From: Paenibacillus sp. FSL K6-1096
GTDB taxonomy: Bacteria > Bacillota > Bacilli > Paenibacillales > Paenibacillaceae
Length of the DNA stretch: 64,000 bases
Direction of reading: 5' to 3'
Assembly (NCBI RefSeq): GCF_037977055.1
Contig: NZ_CP150274.1
Coordinates: 5,022,001 to 5,086,000, forward strand
Below the pieces are notes generated by a model, which saw only the letters and a list, made by a program, of their open reading frames with translations, was not told where the DNA came from and ran no database searches. This document shows, piece after piece, positions 16,399-25,081 of this stretch. A program made the position numbers and the translations under genes. Position 1 is the stretch's first letter. Each line of letters begins with the position of its first letter.

Positions 16399-17721
16399 AT
16401 GGAGAAGACGAAGGGAAGAAGAGTCGTAATCACCGGCATGGGGCTGCTTACCCCGCTGGGGAATACGCTGGAGGACTTCTGGAGGAACAGCCTGGAGGGC
16501 AAGGTGGGATATGACCGGCTCCAGGGCTATGAGGACATGAAGCTGAAAAGCCGGGTGGTTGGTAAAATCCCTGAATTCGAGCATCTCGGCAGAACAGCGG
16601 ACGATGCGGTGAGGTCAGCGATGGGCCGGCCGGCTATTCTGGCGGTCAATGCCGCAGTCAGGGCCGTGGACGATGCCGGCCTTATGTTCACGAAGGAGCT
16701 GCGGGAGCGCTCAGGCGTCTGCATCGCCAATGCGATTGCGGACACGCCGTTCTCGGAGCAGACGTTCCTGGGACTGACGGCAAGCGGCCAAGGGCCGATT
16801 GACTATGGACTGGGCGAAGGAGATCTGTACCGCAAGGGCATGTTCTCCTACATCGCCTTCGATGTGGCCCATCAGTTCGGGCTGCAGGGCGAGGCGCTGG
16901 TCATGTCAACCGGCTGCACGGGCGGCATTGATGCGGTGGGTTACGGATACGAATCCATCACGGCCGGTGAGCATGATGTGATGCTGTGCGGTGCGGCGGA
17001 AGCGCCAATCAGCTCGATGACGATCTCCTCGTTTGACGCGATTGGGGCACTCACGACCAAGTTCAACGATGATCCCAAGCGGGCTTCCCGGCCCTTCGAG
17101 CGCAACCGCAGCGGCTTCGTGCTCAGTGAGGGCTGCGCGGTTGTGGTGCTGGAGGAGCTGGACCATGCGCTCCGGCGGCACGCGCCAATCTACGGCGAGG
17201 TGACCGGGTTCGCCAGCACGAACAATGCTTATCACATGACTGACCTGCCCCAGGACGGGGAGGCGCTGGCTCTGACGATGAACGAGGCGCTGCACAGTGC
17301 CGGTATCCGGCCGGAGGAGATCGGGTACATCAATGCCCACGGAAGCTCGACGCCGCAGAATGATGCCTTCGAGACCGCAGCCTACAAAAGAACCTTCGGG
17401 GAGTCCGCATACTCCATTCCGATCAGCTCCACCAAATCGATGACCGGCCATCCGCTGTCGGCCGCCAGTGCCATCGAGATTGTGCATTGCCTGCTGGCCT
17501 TGAACGAAGGCTACATTCCGCCAACGGCGAATCTGGATGAGCCGGACCCGGCCTGTGACCTGAATTATGTGCCGAAGCAGGCGGTGAAGCGCGAGCTGTA
17601 CCAGATTCTGACCAATGCCAGCGGGTTCTCCGGCATCCATTCCGCTATGGTGCTGGAGAGGAACGAATTCTGCAACCGGACGGGGAGGCTTCAGACGGAA
17701 CAATGGATGTGCAGCCGATGA
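16399..17721 (+). CDS. Type II PKS ketosynthase alpha (KS-alpha)
   Basis: 440 residues, FabF-like condensing enzyme. The nucleophile is Cys173 in STGCTGG, with His314 (NAHGSSTPQND), Lys346 and His351 (TKSMTGHP) completing the catalytic set. The HGSSTPQND and TGHPLSAASA forms agree with type II PKS and FabF ketosynthases. It should extend a malonyl-derived chain on the ACP as a heterodimer with the next gene product. GGAG lies about ten bases before the ATG. Its TGA overlaps the ATG of KS-beta (ATGA at 17718), the classical coupling for an obligate pair. A second FabF for fatty acids is the alternative reading, but the context argues against it. Confidence 0.92.
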   Translation: MEKTKGRRVVITGMGLLTPLGNTLEDFWRNSLEGKVGYDRLQGYEDMKLKSRVVGKIPEFEHLGRTADDAVRSAMGRPAILAVNAAVRAVDDAGLMFTKELRERSGVCIANAIADTPFSEQTFLGLTASGQGPIDYGLGEGDLYRKGMFSYIAFDVAHQFGLQGEALVMSTGCTGGIDAVGYGYESITAGEHDVMLCGAAEAPISSMTISSFDAIGALTTKFNDDPKRASRPFERNRSGFVLSEGCAVVVLEELDHALRRHAPIYGEVTGFASTNNAYHMTDLPQDGEALALTMNEALHSAGIRPEEIGYINAHGSSTPQNDAFETAAYKRTFGESAYSIPISSTKSMTGHPLSAASAIEIVHCLLALNEGYIPPTANLDEPDPACDLNYVPKQAVKRELYQILTNASGFSGIHSAMVLERNEFCNRTGRLQTEQWMCSR

Positions 17722-18965
17722 AGAACAAAGTGTATGTAACCGGTGTCGGCATGATCGGGCCTTGCGGCAATAATGCCGCGGCCTTCTGGGACGGCCTGCT
17801 TAGCGGACGCAATTATATGTCCTCGCTCCAACTGGAGGATACGATGGGCGCAGCACCTCCGTTCGCCGGACAAGTCAGCGGGCTGGACCCCGGGCAGGTG
17901 ATCTCGAAGCGGCTGTTCAAGAAATGCTCGCGGTTCTCCGTGATGTCGATTCTTGCAGCAAAGGATGCTATGGACGATGCGGGCTGGAATCTTGGCACCA
18001 TGAGCCTGGAGCGGATCGGGATCTTCGTCGGCAACAACTCCGGCGGATGGGAGAGTGCAAGGAACGGTCTCCGTGTGCTGCATACCGAAGGCGCCGCCTT
18101 CACGGACCCGAACCTGGCGAGCAACTGGTTCCCGGCGGCTGCCCAGGGGCATATGTCCCTGGCCTTCGGCATCAAGGGCTACAGCAAGACCGTTATCGCC
18201 GACCGGTGCAGCGGGCTGCTGGCCATCGCCTATGCGGCCCGGGCGATCCGCAGCGGAATCATTGATGCCGCTGTGGTGGGCGGGGCTGAGACGCCAATTG
18301 ATCCATGGGCGCTCGCGTTCTACAACGCGGAGGGGCTGCTGAATCTGAAGGCGGACAGCGCGGAGACGGCCTACCGGCCGTATGTGCAGTCCCGCAGCGG
18401 CATGGCGCTGGCCGAAGGCGCGGCCTTCCTCTGCCTGGAATCGGAGCGAAGCCTCCGGCGGCGTGAAGCTGCCAGTCGGGTGCGGGCCAATATCCAGGGC
18501 TTCGGCTTCACCAGTGCCGGCCAGGAGGCCGCACCGGTTGAAGAAAGCGTGGCGCAGTGCGCCCGGGCCATCCGGCTGGCGGTGGAGCATTCGGAGACGC
18601 AGCCGGAGAACATCGGCTATCTCTCGCTGGACGGGGCGGCATCGGCCCGTGAGGACGGGATCGAATGCGCGGCCATCCAGCAGGTGTTCGGCGACAGTGT
18701 CCAAGACAAATGGGCAGGCTGCCCCAAGACGGCCTTCGGCAATGCCATCGGAGCGGCAGGCGCATTCGATACCGCCTTGAGCGTGCTGGCTATGAATCAC
18801 GGAGAGCTGCCCGGCCTGCCTTATCTGGGTGCATCGATTCAGGACAACGGCCTCCGCTTCGTGCCGGGCATCAGCAGCCGGGTCTCCACCGGGTCCTCGC
18901 TGATTCTGTCGAGAGGGAGGGGAGGCGTCTCTGCGGCACTGGTCGTGAATAAGGAAGACTCGTAA
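17718..18965 (+). CDS. KS-beta / chain-length-factor-like partner
   Basis: 415 residues, same fold as KS-alpha. At the nucleophile position it keeps a Cys (Cys164, ADRCSGLL), but the two catalytic His are replaced: Asp305 in SLDGAAS and Asn342 in FGNAIG. It therefore cannot run normal decarboxylative condensation and should act as the chain-length factor. Actinobacterial factors usually have Gln at the Cys site, so the retained Cys is unusual. ATG 17718 overlaps the KS-alpha stop. ATG 17703 is an alternative start that adds five residues. A gap of 47 bases precedes the ACP gene. Confidence 0.88.
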   Translation: MKNKVYVTGVGMIGPCGNNAAAFWDGLLSGRNYMSSLQLEDTMGAAPPFAGQVSGLDPGQVISKRLFKKCSRFSVMSILAAKDAMDDAGWNLGTMSLERIGIFVGNNSGGWESARNGLRVLHTEGAAFTDPNLASNWFPAAAQGHMSLAFGIKGYSKTVIADRCSGLLAIAYAARAIRSGIIDAAVVGGAETPIDPWALAFYNAEGLLNLKADSAETAYRPYVQSRSGMALAEGAAFLCLESERSLRRREAASRVRANIQGFGFTSAGQEAAPVEESVAQCARAIRLAVEHSETQPENIGYLSLDGAASAREDGIECAAIQQVFGDSVQDKWAGCPKTAFGNAIGAAGAFDTALSVLAMNHGELPGLPYLGASIQDNGLRFVPGISSRVSTGSSLILSRGRGGVSAALVVNKEDS

Positions 18966-19012
18966 ACAAGCAGGTTCGCAAGCTCATTCAATCTAATGGG
19001 AGGGTGTTAGCA

Positions 19013-19231
19013 ATGGTATTCGTGAAGATCAAAACGATCATTGAGGATATCGGAATCGAAGAGGAGATTACGGAGGCCTCGCGTCTGTATGAGGATCTGG
19101 CGCTGGATTCAACGGAGCTGGCGTTGGTCTCGACGGCACTGGCCAAGACCTTCGGCATCCATATTGAGAGCAAGGCGCTCAGAGCATATTCCGTGGGTCA
19201 GGTGATGGAAGCCATTGCCCTGAAGGCATGA
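19013..19231 (+). CDS. Acyl carrier protein of the PKS
   Basis: 72 residues, the size of a free ACP. The phosphopantetheine site is Ser33 in DLALDSTELAL. The N-terminal KTIIEDIGIEEEITEASRLYED fits helix 1 and loop 1 of ACPs. The frame opens at GTG 19004, but that codon is part of the GGGAGGG site (18998-19004), so ATG 19013 is the start. Its stop overlaps the ATG of the holo-ACP synthase (ATGA), which ties carrier and activating enzyme together. Confidence 0.9.
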   Translation: MVFVKIKTIIEDIGIEEEITEASRLYEDLALDSTELALVSTALAKTFGIHIESKALRAYSVGQVMEAIALKA

Positions 19232-19608
19232 TCCGCGGGACCGGCATGGACCTGATCAGCATCCGCTTCGTAGAGCAGATGCTGGCCAAAGGCGGTGAAC
19301 TCTTCACCGCACAGTTTTTCTCAGCCGGGGAAAGAGAGCTGTTCACCGGCAAAAAAAGACATGCCGCCGACTTCCTGGCCGGCCGCTTCGCCGCCAAGGA
19401 AGCGCTGCTGAAGGCCTTCGGCACCGGCATGGACTGCGAGCTGGGCTGGAACGAGCTGGAGTTCCTCAATCAGGCCAGCGGCCAGCCTTATCTGGTCCGT
19501 ACCCCGCGCCTTGCGCAGTATCTCCAGCCGCAGGACAGCATTCATGTAAGCATTAGTCATCACGGTGATTATGCTGCCGCATTCATCATTATTGAGAGCA
19601 GTCAATGA
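19228..19608 (+). CDS. Holo-ACP synthase (AcpS-family phosphopantetheinyl transferase)
   Basis: 126 residues, the normal AcpS length. Both metal and CoA motifs are present: GTGMDLI with Asp8, and AGRFAAKEALLKAFGTG with Glu58. SISHHGDYAAA follows near the C-terminus. It transfers phosphopantetheine from CoA to Ser33 of the ACP. The ATG overlaps the ACP stop codon. A dedicated synthase beside its ACP suggests that the housekeeping AcpS does not serve this carrier well (inference). Confidence 0.92.
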   Translation: MIRGTGMDLISIRFVEQMLAKGGELFTAQFFSAGERELFTGKKRHAADFLAGRFAAKEALLKAFGTGMDCELGWNELEFLNQASGQPYLVRTPRLAQYLQPQDSIHVSISHHGDYAAAFIIIESSQ

Positions 19609-19628
19609 CTGTGAGGAGGACGATTTCC

Positions 19629-20828
19629 ATGAGCAACAACAAAATTTTCATGCTTTTGGCTGTAAATATTCTACTGATTTTCTCGATTATGGTCAGTATC
19701 TTCCCGATTGCGCCGCTGATCAGCAGTGAGCTGGGCATGACCTCCAGTGAGATCGGCTCGATCGCGGGCATTGCCTCGCTGGTGATGACCTTCCTGTCGA
19801 TTCCTTCCGGCGTGTTCGCCGACCGGTACGGGCGGAAGAAGATCATTCTCACGGCGATGATCCTGTCGGCGGTGGCTGTGTTCATGGTGGCCGCTTCACG
19901 CGGTCCCGTCCTGTTCACAGCAGGCTGGCTGCTGTTCGGCTTCGCCAGAGGCTTCGTCTCCACTCCAATCTTCGCCGTAGTAACGGATGTATGCAAGCCG
20001 GAGGAACGGGGCAGAGCCATGGGGATTGTATCCGGGGCCATCGGTGCCGGGTCGGTGCTCGGTTATGTCATCAGCGGCCTGCTCAGCAACTACTTCGGCT
20101 GGCATACCTCCTTCGCGGTGCTGGGCTCACTGCTGGTGCTGTCCTCGGCGGTGACCGCTGCGCTGCTGCCGGAGACCGGAGTGCGGAATGCAGGCAAGAG
20201 CATCGGGCAAGCGTTCAAGAATTCGTTCAAATGGCTCGGCGTCCGTGAGATTCTGCTGGCGGGCATTATCGGAACCCTGTGCTTCATGGTCGGGGTATTC
20301 ACCACCTTCCTGGTACCGTTCGCGGCCAAGGAACAGAATATCTCGCTGGTGCTGCTCAGCCTGCTGTTCATTCCGTATGAGGCGGTTGCTTCGTTCGGGG
20401 CGGTATTCATTGGCTGGATCTCTGACAAGGTCGGCAGGCATGCGCCTCTGATCTGGGCTCAATCGATCTGTTTGGGAGCGCTCGTGCTGCTGTATGCACT
20501 GGACTTCAACCCGTGGCTGCTGACCTTCGGCTACGCGCTGATCGGGCTGACCGAGGGGCCGATTATTACTTTGGCTAACACGATCATTACGGATAAGGTG
20601 GTCAAAATCAATCCGATGGAAATGGGAGCGGCCTTAGGCACCTTCCGCACCCTCCAGGGGGTCGGGATCGCGCTGGGGTCCACGCTGGGCGGCTTCTTTT
20701 ACAGCAGAATCGGGACCCATCCCAGCTATCTGGTGGCCGCCGGACTGATGGTGCTAACTATTCTGATCTCGCTGGGCCTGGGCAAAAAAGAACAAACAAA
20801 CGTAACCGAATATAAATCAGCCGGATAA
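19629..20828 (+). CDS. MFS exporter (drug:H+ antiporter type)
   Basis: 399 residues with about 12 hydrophobic segments. The MFS signature between segments 2 and 3 is GVFADRYGRKKIIL, with a second copy FIGWISDKVGRHAP in the C-terminal half. An in-frame ATG overlaps the AcpS stop, but GAGGAGG at 19613-19619 favours ATG 19629. Its place in the polyketide operon suggests that it exports the product and gives self-protection (inference). Confidence 0.88.
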   Translation: MSNNKIFMLLAVNILLIFSIMVSIFPIAPLISSELGMTSSEIGSIAGIASLVMTFLSIPSGVFADRYGRKKIILTAMILSAVAVFMVAASRGPVLFTAGWLLFGFARGFVSTPIFAVVTDVCKPEERGRAMGIVSGAIGAGSVLGYVISGLLSNYFGWHTSFAVLGSLLVLSSAVTAALLPETGVRNAGKSIGQAFKNSFKWLGVREILLAGIIGTLCFMVGVFTTFLVPFAAKEQNISLVLLSLLFIPYEAVASFGAVFIGWISDKVGRHAPLIWAQSICLGALVLLYALDFNPWLLTFGYALIGLTEGPIITLANTIITDKVVKINPMEMGAALGTFRTLQGVGIALGSTLGGFFYSRIGTHPSYLVAAGLMVLTILISLGLGKKEQTNVTEYKSAG

Positions 20829-20839
20829 GGGGTGCTTAG

Positions 20840-21220
20840 ATGACACAGGTGTACGCGGGAACGGTGGTGCAATTCGGCGATGTCCCGGTGGTTCATGCCA
20901 GAGGAGGGCAAATGCGCGTGCTGGCGACACCGGCCACGGTGGGGGCCACGCAGCTCATTATGGGTCATGTCCTGCTCCAGCCGGGGGAGGAGATCAAGGA
21001 GCATCTTCATGACTACGGGGAAGAGAGTGTGTTTGTCATCCGGGGGCAAGGCACGGTGATCATTGAGGATGTGCCGCATCCGATTCAGGAGCAGTGCGTG
21101 TTCCTGGTCCCCAAAGGGCTGCGCCATCGGGTGGTCAACGGGGGATCGGGCGATATGGAGCTGGTATTCGCTACGGCTCCGCTGGCTCCGAGGCCGGAGA
21201 TCGGCCACCGGGATGTCTAG
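20840..21220 (+). CDS. Single-domain cupin, possible polyketide cyclase
   Basis: 126 residues. The cupin metal motif is His55-x-His57 and Glu62 (HLHDYGEESVFVIRG) and the second motif is PKGLRH with His96, so a bound metal is likely. Small cupins such as TcmJ take part in ring formation in type II aromatic polyketide pathways, and this position beside a KS-alpha/KS-beta/ACP set fits such a role. A dioxygenase or isomerase function is also possible. It starts 11 bases after the MFS stop. Confidence 0.75.
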   Translation: MTQVYAGTVVQFGDVPVVHARGGQMRVLATPATVGATQLIMGHVLLQPGEEIKEHLHDYGEESVFVIRGQGTVIIEDVPHPIQEQCVFLVPKGLRHRVVNGGSGDMELVFATAPLAPRPEIGHRDV

Positions 21221-21277
21221 CGATCTGGCTCCAGATCTGTCGCATCCAATTCTAAGCAAAGAGGTGAGTAGACGAAG

Positions 21278-22243
21278 GTGAAGAGCAATCTTGTGATTGT
21301 GGATACACATGCGCATTTTGCCGTCAAGGAGAATAAGACCCGGGAGCTTAGCCTGGCTGCGGCCGGGGCCGTCCCGGACTACAAGAAGCAGAAGGGCTTC
21401 GATGACCTGCAATATCTGAAGAAAATGGTCGGCGCTGACGGAGACGGCTTCGTGGACGAGAACAATATGCTGGAGGATTACCTGAACTGTATGGCCGAGA
21501 ATCAGATTGCCATGAGCTGGGTGCACCAGCTTAGCTTCGAGGATGTCTACGGCTATGAGGTGCTGTCCAATGAGCGGATCGCCGAGGCGGTCCGGGCCCA
21601 TCCCGATAAGCTGCGCGGCTTCGCCAGTGTCAATCCCTACAAGGGAAAAGAGGCGCTGGCGGAGCTGGACTATGCCATTAACACGCTGGGGATGCAGGGC
21701 TTCAAGCTGAACCCGAATGATTACGGGGGCTTCGTGCTGAATGACCGCGAGCTGCTCTATCCGCTGTACGAGCGGTGCAGCGAGCTGGGAATTCCGGTCA
21801 GCGTGCATACCGGGATTACGCCGGGCAGCATTTTCCGGATGAAGCATAACTACCCGATTCTGCTGGATGATGTGGCGGTGGATTTTCCCGAGCTGACCTT
21901 GATTGTGGAGCATATGGGCCATCCCTGGAATGACCTGTGCTATTACATGGTCGGCCGGCACGACAATATGTATGTGACCATCACGGCGGTAGCCAATATT
22001 CTGATCCACAACAACCCGAAGGTATTCCGCATGGAGCTGGCTAAGATGATCTCCGTCTGCGGCAGCCACAAGATCCTCTGGGGCTCGGACTGGACCGTTA
22101 CGCCGAACATCGCCGAGGTGCTGAATTACATGCAGAAGGTAGTCATTCCGCTGCCGATGAAGCTGATGATGGGGGTGAAGGAGATCCGCAAGGAGGATGT
22201 CCAGAACATCCTGGGACTAAATGCGATGAGAATTATGAAGTAG
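21278..22243 (+). CDS. Amidohydrolase-2 family (PF04909-like) metal enzyme
   Basis: 321 residues, TIM-barrel metal hydrolase. Candidate ligands are His11 and His13 (VDTHAHF), His177 (SVHTGITPG), His212 and His215 (EHMGHPW) and Asp271 (LWGSDWT). In this family the same set supports hydrolysis of amides or lactones and non-oxidative decarboxylation (ACMSD-like). In an aromatic polyketide pathway, decarboxylation of an aryl acid is a reasonable guess. GTG start with AAAGAGGTGAG upstream. The next gene starts eight bases after its stop. Confidence 0.8.
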   Translation: MKSNLVIVDTHAHFAVKENKTRELSLAAAGAVPDYKKQKGFDDLQYLKKMVGADGDGFVDENNMLEDYLNCMAENQIAMSWVHQLSFEDVYGYEVLSNERIAEAVRAHPDKLRGFASVNPYKGKEALAELDYAINTLGMQGFKLNPNDYGGFVLNDRELLYPLYERCSELGIPVSVHTGITPGSIFRMKHNYPILLDDVAVDFPELTLIVEHMGHPWNDLCYYMVGRHDNMYVTITAVANILIHNNPKVFRMELAKMISVCGSHKILWGSDWTVTPNIAEVLNYMQKVVIPLPMKLMMGVKEIRKEDVQNILGLNAMRIMK

Positions 22244-22251
22244 GTGAGAGC

Positions 22252-23028
22252 ATGGGATACCGGATTATTGATCTAAGCGTGCGGGTGGAGGAGAATGCAG
22301 GCGAGCCGGCTCCGTACAAAGTCGAGCAGACCGGCCATTCGGAAGGGGCAGACCGCTTCGCCCTCCAGTTCGACGGGAGCCGCAAGGACTTCCCGGATGA
22401 GGAATTTCTGAACATGGAGATGATCACCGCGTCCACGCACACGGGTACTCATCTGGATGCCCCCCTGCACTTCGGCTCACTGAGCGAAGGCCGGCCGGCA
22501 GCATCAATCGACCAGATTCCGCTGGAATGGTGCTACGGCGACGGCGTGGTCCTGGACGTGACGCATAAGCAGGCGGGTGAATTCATTGAGCCTGAGGATA
22601 TTGAAGCAGCGCTAACGAGGACCGGTTATAAGCTGAAGCCGCTGGATATCGTGCTGATCCGTACAGGCGCAGACCGGCACTGGGGCACTCCGCAGTATCT
22701 GACCGATTATCCGGGCATGAGCAAGGAGGCTACGAAGCTGCTGACCGAGCGGGGCATCCGGGTGATGGGCATCGACAGCTATGGCTTCGACCGCCCGTTC
22801 CGGGATATGATCGGCGATTATAAGCGGACCGGGGATAATGCCTACCTGTTTCCGGCTCATTTCTGGGGCAGGGAGCAGACGTATTGCCATATGGAGCGGA
22901 TGACGAATCTGGATCAGCTTCCGGGGGCATACGGGTTCAAGGTAGCATGCTTCCCGATCAAGCTCGGCGGGGCCGGCGCGGCCTGGGTACGGGCAGTGGC
23001 GATCATCGGAGACCAGCTGGCCGAATAA
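22252..23028 (+). CDS. Cyclase-family protein (PF04199, kynurenine-formamidase-like)
   Basis: 258 residues. The defining motif HTGTHLDAPLHF runs from His63 to Phe74 and is a metal site in this family. Members include kynurenine formamidases and proteins annotated as cyclases in antibiotic pathways. With the SRPBCC and cupin genes it makes three candidate ring-forming proteins in one operon. ATG 22252 follows the amidohydrolase stop by eight bases. Hydrolase activity on an amide or ester intermediate is the main alternative. Confidence 0.82.
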   Translation: MGYRIIDLSVRVEENAGEPAPYKVEQTGHSEGADRFALQFDGSRKDFPDEEFLNMEMITASTHTGTHLDAPLHFGSLSEGRPAASIDQIPLEWCYGDGVVLDVTHKQAGEFIEPEDIEAALTRTGYKLKPLDIVLIRTGADRHWGTPQYLTDYPGMSKEATKLLTERGIRVMGIDSYGFDRPFRDMIGDYKRTGDNAYLFPAHFWGREQTYCHMERMTNLDQLPGAYGFKVACFPIKLGGAGAAWVRAVAIIGDQLAE

Positions 23029-23067
23029 GTGAAAACGATCACACAATTCAAAGAGGAGGCATTACGG

Positions 23068-23376
23068 ATGAACTATGAATTTGAACTGAAGGTAACAGGG
23101 GTTAAAGGGCATTGCCGGGCAGGACATAAGGAAGGGGACGTTATGAAGGTCTCCCCGCTGAATGCAGGCAATCTGTGCGGCACGGCCTTTCATGCGGTGT
23201 TCCCGATGCTGCTGGCGCTGAATATGGATGCGAAGCTGCCGTGGGACCCGGAAGGCAATATCGTGCACTCGGCCTGCCCGGATCTGCGCAACCAGATGAC
23301 AATGGAGATCCGCCGCATTCCGGTGGAGCCGTCTGAAGACTCTCCCTATGCCGGACGGATGCTGCAATCCAAATGA
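23068..23376 (+). CDS. TIGR04076-like small protein
   Basis: 102 residues. The layout fits TIGR04076: a KVTGVKGHCRAGHKEGD N-terminus, then CGTAFHAVFPMLLALNM, KLPW, and ACPDLRNQMTMEIRRI near the end. The family's function is not established. Conserved Cys and His residues (GHCRAGH, SACP) could bind metal. A GTG at 23029 is in frame right after the previous stop, but AGAGGAGG at 23052-23059 supports ATG 23068. Its stop overlaps an in-frame ATG of the next gene. Confidence 0.75.
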   Translation: MNYEFELKVTGVKGHCRAGHKEGDVMKVSPLNAGNLCGTAFHAVFPMLLALNMDAKLPWDPEGNIVHSACPDLRNQMTMEIRRIPVEPSEDSPYAGRMLQSK

Positions 23377-23390
23377 AGGGGAGGCCCGAT

Positions 23391-24749
23391 ATGAGCAGAG
23401 CCGAGCAATATGTTGAATTATTTAAGGAGCGGGATTCGATCTGTGTCTCGCATTATCCTGTGCCCATCTCCCAGCATGAAGAGTCCGAGGTCCGCTCCCT
23501 GATGGAGCTGGAGCAGCCGAATACCAAAGATACACCGACCGCCCTGTATCTGCACATTCCCTTTTGTGACGCGACCTGCTCGTTCTGCCCGTTCAACCGT
23601 TATCTGAAGCGGCAGGAGCAGGTGGATGATTATCTGGTCGCGGTGCGCAAGGAGATCGACCGTTATGCGGGTACGCCTTTTGGCCGGAGTATTACAGTCT
23701 CTTCCATTAATCTCGGCGGCGGCACTCCCTCCTGCCTGACCTCGGAGGAGCTGACCGGCATTCTGCAATACCTGAAGCAGGCCTTCCAGGTGACGGAGGA
23801 CGCCATGATCTTCATCGAAGGCAATCCGCGGAACTTCACGAAGGACAAGCTGGAGACACTGGTCTTGCAGGGGCTGAACCGGATCAGTGTGGGGGTGCAG
23901 ACCTTCCAGGAGGAGCTGGCTGAGGTGCTGGGGCTGTACCACAGTGTTGACGATTCGTTCGAGTTAGTCAAAAATGCGCGTAACAGCGGAATTGAGAACG
24001 TCGGCATTGATCTGATGTACAATCTGCCGGGCCAGACGCTGGACCAGTGGCGGGCAGATATTCTCACCTCCATCGAGCAGGAGATCGACCACATCTGTGT
24101 GCTCTCGTTCTGCGTAGTTCCGCATACCCAGATCGCCGCGCGGATCGCCAGCGGGAAGCTTCCGGGCATCGGCGATGTCTACCGGGAGATCGAGCTGTAT
24201 ACCATCGCCAAGGAGATGCTGCTGGAAGCCGGGTATGAGCAGTACAGCGTGATTGATTTCGCCAAGCCGGGCAAAACCGACCGCCATGCCACCCTCTACT
24301 TCTCGGAGCAGTCGCATATGATCGGGATCGGCGCGGCTGCTTTTGGCTTCATCAACGGCTATATGTATATCAACAGCGGCAATCTGAACGAATATATCTC
24401 CCGCGTGCAGGAGGGCCTGCTTCCGGTCAATTGCGGGGAGAAGGCCGATGAGCGGGAGCTGGCGCACGGGGCGATGGCGAAGGGGCTGCGGATGCTGGCG
24501 GTGAACCGTGCGGATTTCGTCAGCATGTTCGGGCAGGAGCCGGAGGCGCTTTTCCCGGATACGATCGGGCGTCTGGTGAAGGAAGGGCTGCTGATCCAGG
24601 ATGCTGAAGGGATTCGGCTGACGGAGGACGGGATTATATGGGGCAATAATGTGAGTAAGCAATTTTTCTCGGCGAAGTATGCGGATTACGGGCTGCAGCA
24701 CCGCATGAAGCTGGCCAAAGGACGTCCGGTACAGCCGGTACAATCTTAA
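23391..24749 (+). CDS. HemW/HemN-like radical SAM enzyme, first of three
   Basis: 452 residues. The 4Fe-4S motif is Cys59-x3-Cys63-x2-Cys66 (FCDATCSFCPF), followed by the SAM-binding GGGTPS and the HemN-type ISVGVQTF and GIDLMYNLPGQT segments. The C-terminal region ends in WGNNVSKQFFS rather than a canonical HemW tail. HemN-type enzymes include class C radical SAM methyltransferases and other carbon-skeleton enzymes that use two SAMs, so tailoring is more likely than heme synthesis. ATG 23391 with GGGGAGG six bases upstream is preferred to ATG 23373. Confidence 0.85.
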   Translation: MSRAEQYVELFKERDSICVSHYPVPISQHEESEVRSLMELEQPNTKDTPTALYLHIPFCDATCSFCPFNRYLKRQEQVDDYLVAVRKEIDRYAGTPFGRSITVSSINLGGGTPSCLTSEELTGILQYLKQAFQVTEDAMIFIEGNPRNFTKDKLETLVLQGLNRISVGVQTFQEELAEVLGLYHSVDDSFELVKNARNSGIENVGIDLMYNLPGQTLDQWRADILTSIEQEIDHICVLSFCVVPHTQIAARIASGKLPGIGDVYREIELYTIAKEMLLEAGYEQYSVIDFAKPGKTDRHATLYFSEQSHMIGIGAAAFGFINGYMYINSGNLNEYISRVQEGLLPVNCGEKADERELAHGAMAKGLRMLAVNRADFVSMFGQEPEALFPDTIGRLVKEGLLIQDAEGIRLTEDGIIWGNNVSKQFFSAKYADYGLQHRMKLAKGRPVQPVQS

Positions 24750-24763
24750 GGAGGGGTTAGGGA

Positions 24764-25081
24764 ATGAGCGAGATGTTAATGAGAGTGAATCCCCGGGTGG
24801 GGGCTGCTTTTGATAGCATGTGCAAGTCGATTGAGGACACGGGGACGCTGGAGCCCAAGGTACGGGAGTTAATCCGTCTGGCTTGTGTGGTTACAGACCG
24901 TTCCACGTACGGCATCCGGCTGCACGCGCAGAAGGCTTATGAGCTGGGGGCGAGTGCGGATGAAGTGGCAGAGACTGTGATGAATTGTCTGCCGGTAGCA
25001 GGCATTGAGGCGGTATCCTCGGGTCTGGCTGCGGCGCTGTCGGCTGTGGAAGCCAAGCGGGGTGTTCACCATGGCAGTTAG
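24764..25081 (+). CDS. Carboxymuconolactone-decarboxylase-like protein without CxxC
   Basis: 105 residues, all-helical CMD/AhpD fold, from ELIRLACVVTDR to the HAQKAYELGASADEVAE stretch. In AhpD-type members a CxxC precedes the conserved His. Here that position reads STYG before His54, so the redox pair is missing, and peroxide-linked redox activity is unlikely. Decarboxylation or another acid-base step, or a structural role, remains possible. The gene overlaps the next one by 11 bases. Confidence 0.8.
   Translation: MSEMLMRVNPRVGAAFDSMCKSIEDTGTLEPKVRELIRLACVVTDRSTYGIRLHAQKAYELGASADEVAETVMNCLPVAGIEAVSSGLAAALSAVEAKRGVHHGS

Noticed and set aside
16399..18965. A duplicated fatty-acid FabF pair
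   Set aside because: The second protein lacks both catalytic His, the two are coupled by an ATGA overlap, and a TcmN-like cyclase lies directly upstream.
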